This document shows, in pieces, positions 44,839-53,093 of a stretch of DNA of 64,000 bases. The DNA is from Bog-756 sp963703145 (GTDB lineage Bacteria > Actinomycetota > Acidimicrobiia > Acidimicrobiales > RAAP-2). The notes beneath the pieces are model-generated. The model had not been told where the DNA came from. It saw only the letters and a list, made by a program, of their open reading frames with translations, and did no database searches. Position 1 is the stretch's first letter. Every line of letters begins with the position of its first letter. The stretch spans positions 1,426,001-1,490,000 of the forward strand of contig OY969793.1 in NCBI GenBank assembly GCA_963703145.1, given 5' to 3'. Both the position numbers and the translations under genes were made by a program.

Positions 44839-45534
44839 TCAGGAGGCGGTGCCGGCCAGGGCCTGGGTGGCGGCCGCCAGGATGTCGGCGGCCGCCTCCA
44901 GCGGGTGGGCCCGTCCGAACACCGCCGATCCAGCCACGAACACGTTGGCACCGGACCGGGCCGCCTCGACCACTGTGTGCGCGTCGATGCCCCCGTCGAC
45001 CTCCACGTCCACCGAGAGGCCGCCATCGAGCAGCGCGTGGCGGACCTGGTGGACCTTCGGCATGACCTCGGCGATGAAGGACTGGCCGCCGAACCCCGGG
45101 AACACCGTCATGCACAAGACGAGGTCGACCTGGTCGAGATAGGGGGCGATGGCCTCGAACGGCGTGTCCGGGTTGGCGGCCAGGCCCACACGCAGTCCCA
45201 GGTCACGCATCTGGTGGATGAGCTCGGCGGTCCGGCCCACCTCGACGTGCACCGTGCAGCCGTCCGCACCGGCGTCGCGGAACGGCTCGAGGTACCGGGC
45301 CGGGTCCGTGATCATCAGGTGGGTATCGAAGAACAGGTCGGTGTGCTCCCGCAGTGAGGCCACCACCGGTGGCCCGATGGTGAGGTTGGGCACGAAGTGA
45401 CCGTCCATCACATCCACGTGCAGCCAGTCCGAACCCGGGGCGACCGTGGCCACGGCGTCGGACAGGTTGCCGAAGTCGGCCGAGAGGATCGACGGCGCCA
45501 CACGCAACTCGGTCGGGGGGACAAGAGGGGCCAT
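44839..45534 (-). CDS. rpe: ribulose-phosphate 3-epimerase
   Basis: A TIM-barrel enzyme of 231 residues that interconverts ribulose 5-phosphate and xylulose 5-phosphate. Motifs: VAPSILSADFGNL, WLHVDVMDGHFVPNLTIGP with the metal His and Asp, LVLCMTVFPGFGGQSFI and VDVEVDGGIDAHTV. Ribulose 5-phosphate is also the substrate of RibB, encoded two genes downstream. The ATG at 45534 is chosen because TAGGCT stands eight bases before it in leaderless position and the extension beyond is low-complexity. Confidence 0.95.
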   Translation of the reverse strand: MAPLVPPTELRVAPSILSADFGNLSDAVATVAPGSDWLHVDVMDGHFVPNLTIGPPVVASLREHTDLFFDTHLMITDPARYLEPFRDAGADGCTVHVEVGRTAELIHQMRDLGLRVGLAANPDTPFEAIAPYLDQVDLVLCMTVFPGFGGQSFIAEVMPKVHQVRHALLDGGLSVDVEVDGGIDAHTVVEAARSGANVFVAGSAVFGRAHPLEAAADILAAATQALAGTAS

Positions 45535-45542
45535 CGCCACCG

Positions 45543-45548
45543 AGCCTA
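45543..45548 (-). promoter_or_regulatory. -10 box of rpe, leaderless type
   Basis: TAGGCT (minus strand) is eight bases before the ATG of rpe, with no ribosome binding site. Confidence 0.5.
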
Positions 45549-45609
45549 CCGGCGGCCCATCGCCCCGCCGGGACCGCGGCATCGGCCGCGGTCGGTCGGC
45601 CCCGGCGCC

Positions 45610-46503
45610 TCACTCTCCCAGTCGCTCGCCCGGCTCGGGACGCACCCCCCGCAACCAGTCGGCGGCGGCCATGGGACGTTTGCCCTCGGGCTGCACGATC
45701 ACAAGGGTGACCCGTTGTCCGTCGCCGGCCACCACGTCCGTGCCGACCAGCACCCCCGGGGCCGGGGCGGCAGTGGTCGCCGGCGCGCCGGCACCACCGT
45801 CGGCGGCCCGCACCACACCGAGGCGGTGGCCCCGGAACGTCGTCCACGCCCGGCCGATGCGGATGACCCGGCGCAGCTCGACCCCGGCGCGGTCCCAGCG
45901 GAGCCGGTGCTCGCCGGGCTGGATCTTCTCGGCGTAGGAGGGCGTGCCCACCTGGTCCCGGGCCGGTGGCAGTCCGGCCCGTCCCTGGCCCAGGTGCTCG
46001 ACCAGCAGGCGGCACCCGATGGCCACCAACCGGGACCGGAGCTCGTCGGCGGTCTCCTCCTCGTCGATCACCGTGGCCTCCTCGGCGTAGATCCCGCCGG
46101 TGTCGAGGCCGGCCTCCACGGCCATCAGGCACACCCCGGTCTCGGCGTCGCCCTCGAGGATGGCCCGCTCCACCGGGGCTGCCCCCCGCCAGCGGGGCAG
46201 CAGGGAGAAGTGGAGGTTGACCATGGGGAGGGCGTCCAGGACCTCGACGGGGATGATGCGGCCGTAGGCCACGACCACACCGAGCTCCGCCCCGGCGCTG
46301 GCGGCCTCGGCCAGGGAGTCGCCCACACGCAGGCCGAGGTCGGTGGCGGCGGCCTTGACCGGACTCGGCACCAGGGCGCCACCCCGGCCACGCCGCTTGT
46401 CGGGTCGGGTGACCACGAGCGCGACGTCGTGTCCGGCCTCCACCAAGGCCACCAGCGGCGGGACGGCCGCGTCGGGGGTACCGAGGAACACCAGGCGAGC
46501 CAT
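45610..46503 (-). CDS. fmt: methionyl-tRNA formyltransferase
   Basis: It formylates initiator Met-tRNA with 10-formyltetrahydrofolate. 297 residues: MARLVFLGTPDAAVPPLVAL at the start, the active-site segment NLHFSLLPRWRGAAPVERAI near 105-125 and GVCLMAVEAGLDTG, then a C-terminal OB-like domain. The pairing with def (deformylase) 49 bases upstream is the usual one. The ATG at 46503 has TAGCCT eight bases upstream and no ribosome binding site, so it may have its own leaderless promoter. Confidence 0.96.
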   Translation of the reverse strand: MARLVFLGTPDAAVPPLVALVEAGHDVALVVTRPDKRRGRGGALVPSPVKAAATDLGLRVGDSLAEAASAGAELGVVVAYGRIIPVEVLDALPMVNLHFSLLPRWRGAAPVERAILEGDAETGVCLMAVEAGLDTGGIYAEEATVIDEEETADELRSRLVAIGCRLLVEHLGQGRAGLPPARDQVGTPSYAEKIQPGEHRLRWDRAGVELRRVIRIGRAWTTFRGHRLGVVRAADGGAGAPATTAAPAPGVLVGTDVVAGDGQRVTLVIVQPEGKRPMAAADWLRGVRPEPGERLGE

Positions 46504-46511
46504 GGGGGGTG

Positions 46512-46517
46512 AGGCTA
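46512..46517 (-). promoter_or_regulatory. -10 box of fmt, leaderless type
   Basis: TAGCCT (minus strand) is eight bases before the ATG of fmt; the spacer is CACCCCCC, without any ribosome binding sequence. Confidence 0.5.
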
Positions 46518-46552
46518 CCGGTCGTCGGCCGACGGCTCGGGCCCGGTGGCGA

Positions 46553-47098
46553 TCAGAGCTCTCGCTCGCTGCCGACCGAGACCAGCTTGGCCTCCATGGC
46601 CGACGTGTCGAGGCCGAGGGCCCGGTCGCGCAGCACCCGCAGTGCCTGCTTGCGCATGTCGTCCTCCAGGCGCTCCACCATCAGCACGCCGTCGAGGTGG
46701 TCGAGCTCGTGCTGGAACAGCCGTCCGAGAAAGTCGTCGGCCTCGATGGAGACCGCCTCGCCGTCGAGATCGAAGCCCTGGAGCAGGACCTGGGCCGGCC
46801 GCACGATGCCGAGCCGCAGCCCGGGGATGGAGAGGCACCCCTCGTCGTGGTACCACTCGCCGGTCGACTCGCTGATCACCGGGTTGACGATGGCCTCGGG
46901 CCCGTCGCCGACGTCGAAGACGAACAGGCGCTTTTGGACACCGATCTGGGTGGCGGCCAGGCCGGCGCCATCGGCGTCGTACATCGTGGTCACCATGTCG
47001 TCGGCCAGCCGCACCAGTGCACCGTCGACGTCGTCCACCGGGCGGGCGACCTGCTTGAGGACAGGATCGCCGTAGACGCGGACAGAGAACGAAGCCAT
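46553..47098 (-). CDS. def: peptide deformylase
   Basis: It removes the formyl group from new proteins. 181 residues with the three metal-site motifs: GAGLAATQIGVQKRLFV near 48, EGCLSIPG (metal cysteine) near 102 and QHELDHLDGVL (HExxH) near 142. The ATG at 47098 is preferred over the GTG two codons upstream. TAGAAT lies exactly six bases before the ATG, but it touches the GTG, so the GTG could not be translated from that transcript. Confidence 0.95.
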   Translation of the reverse strand: MASFSVRVYGDPVLKQVARPVDDVDGALVRLADDMVTTMYDADGAGLAATQIGVQKRLFVFDVGDGPEAIVNPVISESTGEWYHDEGCLSIPGLRLGIVRPAQVLLQGFDLDGEAVSIEADDFLGRLFQHELDHLDGVLMVERLEDDMRKQALRVLRDRALGLDTSAMEAKLVSVGSEREL

Positions 47099-47104
47099 GG
47101 TCAC

Positions 47105-47110
47105 ATTCTA
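47105..47110 (-). promoter_or_regulatory. -10 box of def, leaderless type
   Basis: TAGAAT (minus strand), close to consensus, is six bases before the ATG at 47098. It decides between two start codons. Confidence 0.55.
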
Positions 47111-47172
47111 CGGCCCGGGCCGGGGCCCCGTGCCGCACGAACCAGCAACCTGTGGGCCCACATCGGTGCGGG

Positions 47173-48939
47173 TCAGGCGTCGGTGGCGTCCACCTCGATC
47201 CGGAGGCGGGCCGCCGGCCGGGGCACCGAGGCCAGCGCGTCGGCCATGGTGGTGTGGTCGGGGGCCCGGACCATCCACCGCTCGGGCTCGACGGCGGACA
47301 CGTCCACCGACCCGAGAGCACCGAGACCCTCGGCGTAGGACGACGCCCCCGGGCCGCGCAGGACGGCGACCGCACCGAAGGGGGGCAGGCCCAGCAGCTC
47401 CCGCAGGGCGCGCTCGGGCCCGGCCAGCAGGGACGGGTCGGCGTGGGACGCCGCCAGCAACGCCTCGTGGTCGGGGATCCGGGTCTGGGCCAGCACCCGC
47501 CCTCCGCCGGTGCGGGAGCCGACCAGGTGGGCGGCCCGCGCCAACAGCGACAGGGTCTCCTCGCCGGCGCCGAACCGAGGGGCCAACAGGTGCTGGTCGA
47601 TGTCGAGGAAGGCCACCAGGTCGGCTCGGCCCACCCGATGGAGTGCAGCCTCGGTCCCAACCACCAACGGTGCACCCGGGCCAGCTCCCGGATCGCTCGC
47701 CCCGGTCACCTCGACGGCCGGCACCCCGCAGAGTGCCGACAGCTCCTCGGTCGCCCGGGTCACCCCCACCCGGAGCGACTTGAGCCGGGTGGCGTCACAC
47801 TCGGCGCACACTGCCGGGCGGACCTCGCCGCACCGCCGACAGCTGAGCCCGCCGGCCACTTCGTCCTGGGCCACCGCCCCACCGCACCGGGTGCACCGGG
47901 CCAGGGTCCCGCACCGGGCACAGGCCAGCAGCCGGATCCGGCCCGTCCGGTTGAGGATGGCCACCACCCTCCCGTCGGGGCGCTCCAGTACGGAACGTGC
48001 CGCCCGCACCAGCCGATCAGAGAACAGGCCGGTCCGGGGATCGTCGCCGGTCCGGTCGACCACCTCCACCAGCGGCCAGCCGCGACGCTCCACCGGCCGA
48101 GGCGTCATCACCAGGGGCGCCCCCTCGGTCAGGACCACCGGCGGACAGGGCGACACCAGCACGACCGGCGCGCCATCCCGGCGGGCCCGCTCGACCAGGA
48201 CGTCGACGGCCGACCAGGTGGGAGAGCGCTCCTCACGGTAGGCCTCGTCGTGGGCGTCGAGGACCACCACGCCGGACAGCACCGGGACCGGCGCCCAGGC
48301 CGCCGTCCGGGTCCCCACCACCGTGAACGAGCCGCTCGACGCCTCGGCCCACCGGTCCGGCAACGGGGCCACCGGCACTCCGGACCGGGACAGCCGCTCA
48401 GCCACCTGGGTGGCCCGGGCATGGGAGGGGGCCAGCACCACCACGCCGGCCGGGCCCACCCGGTGGAGGAACTCGAGGACCACCAAGGTGGCATCGAGGG
48501 CCGGGGCCAGTCGGATCACCGACGGGGTGCCCACCGTCGCCAGGGCCTCGCCGACCAGGTCCACCGACCCGCCCCCGGGGGAGGCCGGGGCAGCGGACGC
48601 CGAGGTTGGCACGGCGCGTCCCCAGTCGCCCTCCGCCACCCGCCGATCAGGCGAGGCGGTGCCGAGGAACGACGACAACGGACCGGCCCAGCGCCAGGCG
48701 GCCCACTGGGCCACGGCCACGACGCCGGGGGGCGGGCCGGCGCCACTCGAGGCGGCCAGAGGCTTGGCCGTCACGCCGTCGGTGGCGGGGACGCCGTCCT
48801 CGACGACCCAGGCACCCACCCGGCGGCCGTGCAGCTCGACCCGCACCCGGCTGCCCACGCGGACCTCGCCGGCCAGGGCGGCGGGCACCGAGTAGTCGAA
48901 CCGCTTGTGGATGGCCGGCACGTCGGGGACGACCCGCAC
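47173..48939 (-). CDS. priA: PriA-like primosomal protein with degenerate ATPase motifs
   Basis: 588 residues. The N-terminal 3'-DNA-end-binding domain starts RVVPDVPAIHKRFDYSVPAA. The zinc region has eight or so cysteines (CARCGTLARCTRCGG, then CRRCGEVRPAVCAECDATRL). The C-terminal domain ends with ERWMVRAPDHTTMADAL. Normal PriA has a Walker A GxxGSGKT and a DEEH box; here the matching places read SVIRLAPALDATLVV and VVLDAHDEAYREE, so ATP hydrolysis is unlikely. Loss of helicase motifs is known for actinobacterial PriA, which may act only as a loading platform. The start GTG at 48939 is the first possible; the family N-terminus fits. Confidence 0.88.
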   Translation of the reverse strand: MRVVPDVPAIHKRFDYSVPAALAGEVRVGSRVRVELHGRRVGAWVVEDGVPATDGVTAKPLAASSGAGPPPGVVAVAQWAAWRWAGPLSSFLGTASPDRRVAEGDWGRAVPTSASAAPASPGGGSVDLVGEALATVGTPSVIRLAPALDATLVVLEFLHRVGPAGVVVLAPSHARATQVAERLSRSGVPVAPLPDRWAEASSGSFTVVGTRTAAWAPVPVLSGVVVLDAHDEAYREERSPTWSAVDVLVERARRDGAPVVLVSPCPPVVLTEGAPLVMTPRPVERRGWPLVEVVDRTGDDPRTGLFSDRLVRAARSVLERPDGRVVAILNRTGRIRLLACARCGTLARCTRCGGAVAQDEVAGGLSCRRCGEVRPAVCAECDATRLKSLRVGVTRATEELSALCGVPAVEVTGASDPGAGPGAPLVVGTEAALHRVGRADLVAFLDIDQHLLAPRFGAGEETLSLLARAAHLVGSRTGGGRVLAQTRIPDHEALLAASHADPSLLAGPERALRELLGLPPFGAVAVLRGPGASSYAEGLGALGSVDVSAVEPERWMVRAPDHTTMADALASVPRPAARLRIEVDATDA

Positions 48940-48995
48940 GATCCGTTCGGCCGGGGCCTCCCCTGCGGCCGGCGGTGCGAGTGACGTGGGCAGGC

Positions 48996-50192
48996 TCAGA
49001 GGCCGAGCGCCTGCTTCAGGTCGTCAGCCCGGGAGGTGTCCTCCCACGTGAACTCCTTGTCCGATCGGCCGAAGTGACCGTAGGCCGCGGTTTTGCGGTA
49101 GATCGGGCGCTTGAGGTCGAGGTCGCGCACGATGGCGGCGGGACGCAGGTCGAACACGTCGTCCACCACCTCGGCGATCCGGCCCGGGTCCACCCGCTCG
49201 GTGCCGAACGTCTCGACCAGCACCGAGACCGGCCGGGCCACGCCGATGGCGTAGGCCACCTGGACCTCGCACCGGGTGGCGGCACCCGCGGCCACCAGGT
49301 TCTTGGCCACCCACCGGGCGGCGTAGGCCGCCGAGCGGTCGACCTTGGAGGGGTCTTTGCCCGAGAAGGCGCCGCCACCGTGGCGGGCCATCCCCCCGTA
49401 GGTGTCGACGATGATCTTGCGTCCGGTGAGCCCGGTGTCGGCGTGGGGGCCGCCCAGTTCGAACACACCGGTCGGGTTGGCCAGGATGCGGAGGTTGTCG
49501 GTGTCCAGTTCGGGCGGGAGCAGCGGGGTGATCACGTTGTCCCGCAGGTCCGGCAGGAGCAGGGTCTCGAGGTCGACGCCCGGGTCGTGCTGGGTCGAGA
49601 TGAGGACGGTTTCGAGCGCCACGGGTCGGCCGTCCTCGTAGGTCACGCTGACCTGGGTCTTGCCATCGGGGCGGAGGTAGGGCAGCACCCCGACCCGGCG
49701 CACCTGGGCCAGGCGTTGGGCCAGCCGGTGGGCCAGCCAGATGGGCAGGGGCATCAGGTCGGGCGTCTCGTCGCAGGCGTAGCCGAACATCATCCCCTGG
49801 TCACCGGCACCCTGGGCGTTGAGGAGGTCCTCGCCGCCGGTACCGGCCCGGACCTCGAAGGCGTTGTCGACGCCCTGGCCGATGTTGGGCGACTGCTCGT
49901 CGAGAGAGACGATCACCCCGCACGTGTTGCCGTCGATCCCGTAGGCGTCGTCGTCGTACCCGATGTCCAGCACCGTCTTGCGGACCAGCTTGGGGATGTC
50001 GACGTAGGTGGTGGTGGTGATCTCCCCGGCCACCAGGACCAGACCCGTGGTCAGCAGCGTCTCGCAGGCCACCCGGCTCTCGGGGTCGTCGGTCAAGAGG
50101 GCGTCGAGGACCGAGTCGGAGATCTGATCGGCCATCTTGTCGGGATGGCCTTCGGTCACCGACTCCGAGGTGAAGGTGTATCGGGTGCTCAC
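48996..50192 (-). CDS. metK: S-adenosylmethionine synthetase
   Basis: It makes SAM from methionine and ATP. 398 residues with FTSESVTEGHPDKMADQISD at the start, the signature GAGDQGMMFGYACDE near 120, and the P-loop-like GGGAFSGKDPSKVDRSAAYA near 270. The GTG at 50192 follows AAGGGAT by eight bases and gives MSTRYTFTSESV, as expected. SAM is used by the methyltransferase encoded near pheS, among many others. No SAM riboswitch is recognisable in the 106 bases between coaBC and metK. Confidence 0.97.
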   Translation of the reverse strand: MSTRYTFTSESVTEGHPDKMADQISDSVLDALLTDDPESRVACETLLTTGLVLVAGEITTTTYVDIPKLVRKTVLDIGYDDDAYGIDGNTCGVIVSLDEQSPNIGQGVDNAFEVRAGTGGEDLLNAQGAGDQGMMFGYACDETPDLMPLPIWLAHRLAQRLAQVRRVGVLPYLRPDGKTQVSVTYEDGRPVALETVLISTQHDPGVDLETLLLPDLRDNVITPLLPPELDTDNLRILANPTGVFELGGPHADTGLTGRKIIVDTYGGMARHGGGAFSGKDPSKVDRSAAYAARWVAKNLVAAGAATRCEVQVAYAIGVARPVSVLVETFGTERVDPGRIAEVVDDVFDLRPAAIVRDLDLKRPIYRKTAAYGHFGRSDKEFTWEDTSRADDLKQALGL

Positions 50193-50298
50193 GGGGTTGA
50201 TCCCTTCTGATCGGGTAGTGGTCGGGGTGCTCCCCCGGGAAACGGGCCGGTCGGGCAATTCAGACGATGGCGGTGCTACCGGAGTCGGGCCCGAGGCG

Positions 50299-51483
50299 TC
50301 AGCGCCGTGCCAGCAGCGCGCTCACTCTATCCAAAATGGCATCGGCCACCGCATCCTTGGACGCCAGGGGCACCGAGGTGACCACGCCGTCGGCACCGAA
50401 CACCGTGACCTCGTTGGTGTCGTGGTCGAACCCCACACCGGGGGCCGACACATCGTTGGCCACCATCAGGTCGACGCCCTTGGCCGCCAGCTTGGCCTCG
50501 GCCCGCTCGGCCACCGGGCCCGTCTCGGCGGCGAAGCCCACCAGCACCTGTCCGTCCCGCCGGGCCCGCCCCAGCTCGGCGAGGATGTCGGTGGTGGCCT
50601 CGAGGACCAGGTCGGGCACCCCGTCCGCCTTGTGGAGCTTGGTGTCGGTCGCCACCTTGGGGCGGAAGTCGGCCACCGCCGCAGCCATCACCACCACGTC
50701 GGACCGCCCGGCCCGCTCCACCATGGCCACCTCCATCTCGGCCGCCGTCTCGACCCGTTCGACCTGCACGCCCAGAGCGGCCGGCAGGTGGGCCGCGGTG
50801 ACCAGCGTCACCTCAGCACCCCGGCGCCGGGCGGCGGCGGCCAGGGCGTGGCCCTGCTTGCCCGACGACCGGTTGGTGATGAAGCGGACGGGGTCGATGG
50901 GCTCCCGGGTGCCACCGGCCGAGATCAGCACCCGCACACCGGTCAGGTCGGCAGGCCGGGACCGGGTTGCCAGCACGTCCAGCACCGTGGCCACGATCAC
51001 CGAGGGCTCGGCCAGGCGGCCGGCGCCACTGTCCCCGCCGGCCAGCCGACCGACGTCGGGCGGCACCACGATGACGCCCCGACCGACCAGGACAGCCAGG
51101 TTGTGCTGCACAGCCGGGTGCTCCCACATCTCGGTGTGCATGGCCGGGCAGAGCACCACCGGCGCGGCGGTGGCCACCAGCGTCGTGGTGAGGAGGTCGT
51201 CGGCCTGGCCGCCGGCGTACCGGGCCACGAGGTCGACGGTGGCTGGTGCCACCACGATCAGGTCGGCCCGCTGGCCCAGGCGGGTGTGCGGGATCGGGGA
51301 GGCCTCGTCCCACAGGCTGATCTGGGCCGGCTCCGAGCCCAGGGCATCAAAGGTCGTCCTGCCGACGAACCGGGTGGTCCGCTCGGTCAGCACCGGTGCG
51401 ACATGGATGCCGGCGTCCACCAGGAGTCGGCACACCTCGACCGCCTTGTAGGCGGCGATCCCGGCCGAGACACCGAGGACCAC
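50299..51483 (-). CDS. coaBC: bifunctional phosphopantothenoylcysteine decarboxylase/synthetase
   Basis: Two steps of coenzyme A synthesis. The N-terminal CoaC flavoprotein part (1-190) has LGVSAGIAAYKAVEVCRLL, IPHTRLGQRADLIVVAPATV with the catalytic His, and VVLCPAMHTEMWEHPAVQHN. The C-terminal CoaB part (200-394) has VLISAGGTREPIDPVRFITN, RSSGKQGHALA and TDTKLHKADG. The start as given is GTG at 51483, without a ribosome binding site. An ATG at 51517 lies 34 bases upstream out of frame and would give a natural N-terminus (MSTAPRARNAV) if one base were removed near 51485, so a small error here is possible. Confidence 0.93.
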   Translation of the reverse strand: MVLGVSAGIAAYKAVEVCRLLVDAGIHVAPVLTERTTRFVGRTTFDALGSEPAQISLWDEASPIPHTRLGQRADLIVVAPATVDLVARYAGGQADDLLTTTLVATAAPVVLCPAMHTEMWEHPAVQHNLAVLVGRGVIVVPPDVGRLAGGDSGAGRLAEPSVIVATVLDVLATRSRPADLTGVRVLISAGGTREPIDPVRFITNRSSGKQGHALAAAARRRGAEVTLVTAAHLPAALGVQVERVETAAEMEVAMVERAGRSDVVVMAAAVADFRPKVATDTKLHKADGVPDLVLEATTDILAELGRARRDGQVLVGFAAETGPVAERAEAKLAAKGVDLMVANDVSAPGVGFDHDTNEVTVFGADGVVTSVPLASKDAVADAILDRVSALLARR

Positions 51484-51579
51484 GAACGGCGTTGCGCGCT
51501 CGGGGTGCGGTGCTCATGGCCTCGGTTCCCCCGTCGTGCCCGTCATCGTCCCGCCCCCCGGGTTGATCGGCTCCGCCGG

Positions 51580-51930
51580 CTACAGGCCGGCGTCGTCCGT
51601 CGGCGGCGTGTCACCGGCGGCGTCGACCGCCTCGGTCTCCAACAGGGCCAGGGCGGCCGCTTCGGCCTGGGCGATCTCTTCGGGGTCGGGGCGGCTGTAG
51701 GTCGCCTTGCCGGCGGCCACCTCCTCGAAGGCGATCGACAGCGGCTTGCCCGATGCCGAGGCCACCTGGGGCGGCACCACCACGCCGAGGCCCTCGCCCA
51801 GCGAGTTGTAGTAGCTGTTCACCTGGCGGGCCCGACGGGAGGCCAGCGCCACGAGGGTGAACTTGGAGTCGACCTTGTCGAGCAGTTCCTCGATGGGCGG
51901 GTCCATGAGCGTGGTCGGGTTCTGGGCCAT
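51580..51930 (-). CDS. rpoZ: RNA polymerase omega subunit
   Basis: 116 residues. The omega signature is clear: NPTTLMDPPIEELLDKVDSK, then FTLVALASRRARQVNSYYNS, and after an insertion KPLSIAFEEVAAGKATY. A 40-residue acidic Ala/Glu tail follows. Omega helps RNA polymerase assembly. GTG (51933) and ATG (51930) are adjacent; the ATG is better spaced from AAGGAT. Position between gmk and coaBC is the standard actinobacterial order. Confidence 0.95.
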   Translation of the reverse strand: MAQNPTTLMDPPIEELLDKVDSKFTLVALASRRARQVNSYYNSLGEGLGVVVPPQVASASGKPLSIAFEEVAAGKATYSRPDPEEIAQAEAAALALLETEAVDAAGDTPPTDDAGL

Positions 51931-52036
51931 CACGATCCTTCAGGGTCGGTCGTCGGGTGTGGGTGCAGCGGGGTGAGCCGGGTCGCCGTGGGGGCCGGGC
52001 GGGCGGTATGGCTGCCGAGTGGCCCCCAGAGCCCTC

Positions 52037-52579
52037 CTACCGCCCGGGTGGGCGGGCTGAGCGATAACGCTCCACTATACCGGCCGCATCGGCAGTGGCC
52101 TGCACAATGTCGTGATTGACCACGACGGCGTCGGCGATGGCCAGGCCCTGGCGCTCCTCCTCGGCCCCCTCACGCAGCCGGTCGGCGATGTGGGACTCGC
52201 TGTCGCCCCTGGCCCGCATCCGCTCTGCTTGCACCTCGGGCGAGGGTGGGCGGAGCAGGATCAGCGTGGCATCGGGGCGCAGGGAGCGCACCTGGCGGGC
52301 CCCCTGAAGGTCGATCTCGAGCAGCACATCGTGCCCAGGCGTCGGTTCGGGGACCGGTGTGCCGTAGAGGTTGCCCAGGAATTCGGCCCACTCGAAGAAG
52401 CCGTCGGACGCCACCCGATCCATGAAGGCGTGGCGGTCGACGAACACGTAGGCCGTCTCGTCCTCACCGGACCGGCGCGGCCGTGTGGTCCACGAACGGC
52501 TGAGCCAGAGCGTGGGATCCTCGGCCACCAGCCGAGCGGCCAGGGTGCCCTTGCCGGCCCCACCCGGGCCGAAGAGCAC
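52037..52579 (-). CDS. gmk: guanylate kinase
   Basis: It phosphorylates GMP to GDP. At least 180 residues: P-loop GPGGAGKGTLAARL near residue 4-17, the GMP-binding SRSWTTRPRRSGEDETAYVF and VLLEIDLQGARQVRSLRPDA. The standard GTG start at 52579 cuts into the first beta strand (APLIFVLFGPGG precedes it in frame). The only earlier candidate before stops or other genes is CTG at 52633, which forms CTGA with the mihF stop, like the ATGA/GTGA junctions elsewhere here. The real start may therefore be this CTG (198 residues). It converts the same nucleotide pool as the downstream rpoZ polymerase but is otherwise unlinked. Confidence 0.92.
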   Translation of the reverse strand: MLFGPGGAGKGTLAARLVAEDPTLWLSRSWTTRPRRSGEDETAYVFVDRHAFMDRVASDGFFEWAEFLGNLYGTPVPEPTPGHDVLLEIDLQGARQVRSLRPDATLILLRPPSPEVQAERMRARGDSESHIADRLREGAEEERQGLAIADAVVVNHDIVQATADAAGIVERYRSARPPGR

Positions 52580-52629
52580 GAAGATGAGGGGTGCGGGCCG
52601 GGCGTCGGCCCGATCCGCCGAAGGGTCGC

Positions 52630-52947
52630 TCAGCGAGCGGTCTCGCGCAACAGCGCTTCGCGCTGGTTGCTCCCCAACCCCTGCAGGCGGCGACTCTCGC
52701 TGATGCCGACGGTGTCCATCAGCCGACGGGCCTTCACCTTGCCCAAGCCGGGCAGGGACTCCAGCACCGAGAGGACCTTCATCTTCCCCACGGTCTCGTT
52801 GGAGTCGGCGGTGGTGAGCAGCTCGGTCAAGGTGATGGAACCGAGTTTGAGCTTCTCCTTGACCTCGGCCCGCTCACGGCGGACCTTGGCTGCCTTGGCC
52901 AGGGCAGCCTGGCGCTGTTCGGGAGTGAGTGCGGGCGGTTGCGGCAT
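52630..52947 (-). CDS. mihF: integration host factor, actinobacterial type (mIHF)
   Basis: 105 residues. The N-terminal helix is LTPEQRQAALAKAAKVRRER; the core with the H2TH-type DNA-binding motif contains KVLSVLESLPGLGKVKARRL and MDTVGISESRRLQGLGSNQR. This is the nucleoid-associated mIHF family, unrelated to E. coli IHF, which bends DNA and supports replication and development in actinobacteria. The ATG at 52947 is chosen because TATCGT lies seven bases upstream (leaderless) and the family starts this way. It is the first gene of the gmk-rpoZ-coaBC-metK run. Confidence 0.94.
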   Translation of the reverse strand: MPQPPALTPEQRQAALAKAAKVRRERAEVKEKLKLGSITLTELLTTADSNETVGKMKVLSVLESLPGLGKVKARRLMDTVGISESRRLQGLGSNQREALLRETAR

Positions 52948-52954
52948 GAACGAG

Positions 52955-52960
52955 ACGATA
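52955..52960 (-). promoter_or_regulatory. -10 box of mihF, leaderless type
   Basis: TATCGT (minus strand) is seven bases before the mihF ATG. It starts the mihF-gmk unit and is divergent from pxpA. Confidence 0.5.
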
Positions 52961-53081
52961 GCGCCTCTTTGCGCCCTGGTCATGTACCCAATGCGGACCG
53001 CCCAGCCGGCGGGCCGGGTCGGGCGCCGGCGTTGTCGGAGGTCGGGGGATCGAGCCGACCACAGCCGGACCGGGGTTGGTC

Positions 53082-53087
53082 GATACT
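53082..53087 (+). promoter_or_regulatory. possible -10 box of pxpA, leaderless type
   Basis: GATACT is six bases before the pxpA GTG at 53094. It is a weaker match than the others (G instead of T at the first position), and no ribosome binding site is present. Confidence 0.35.
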
Positions 53088-53093
53088 GGCACG

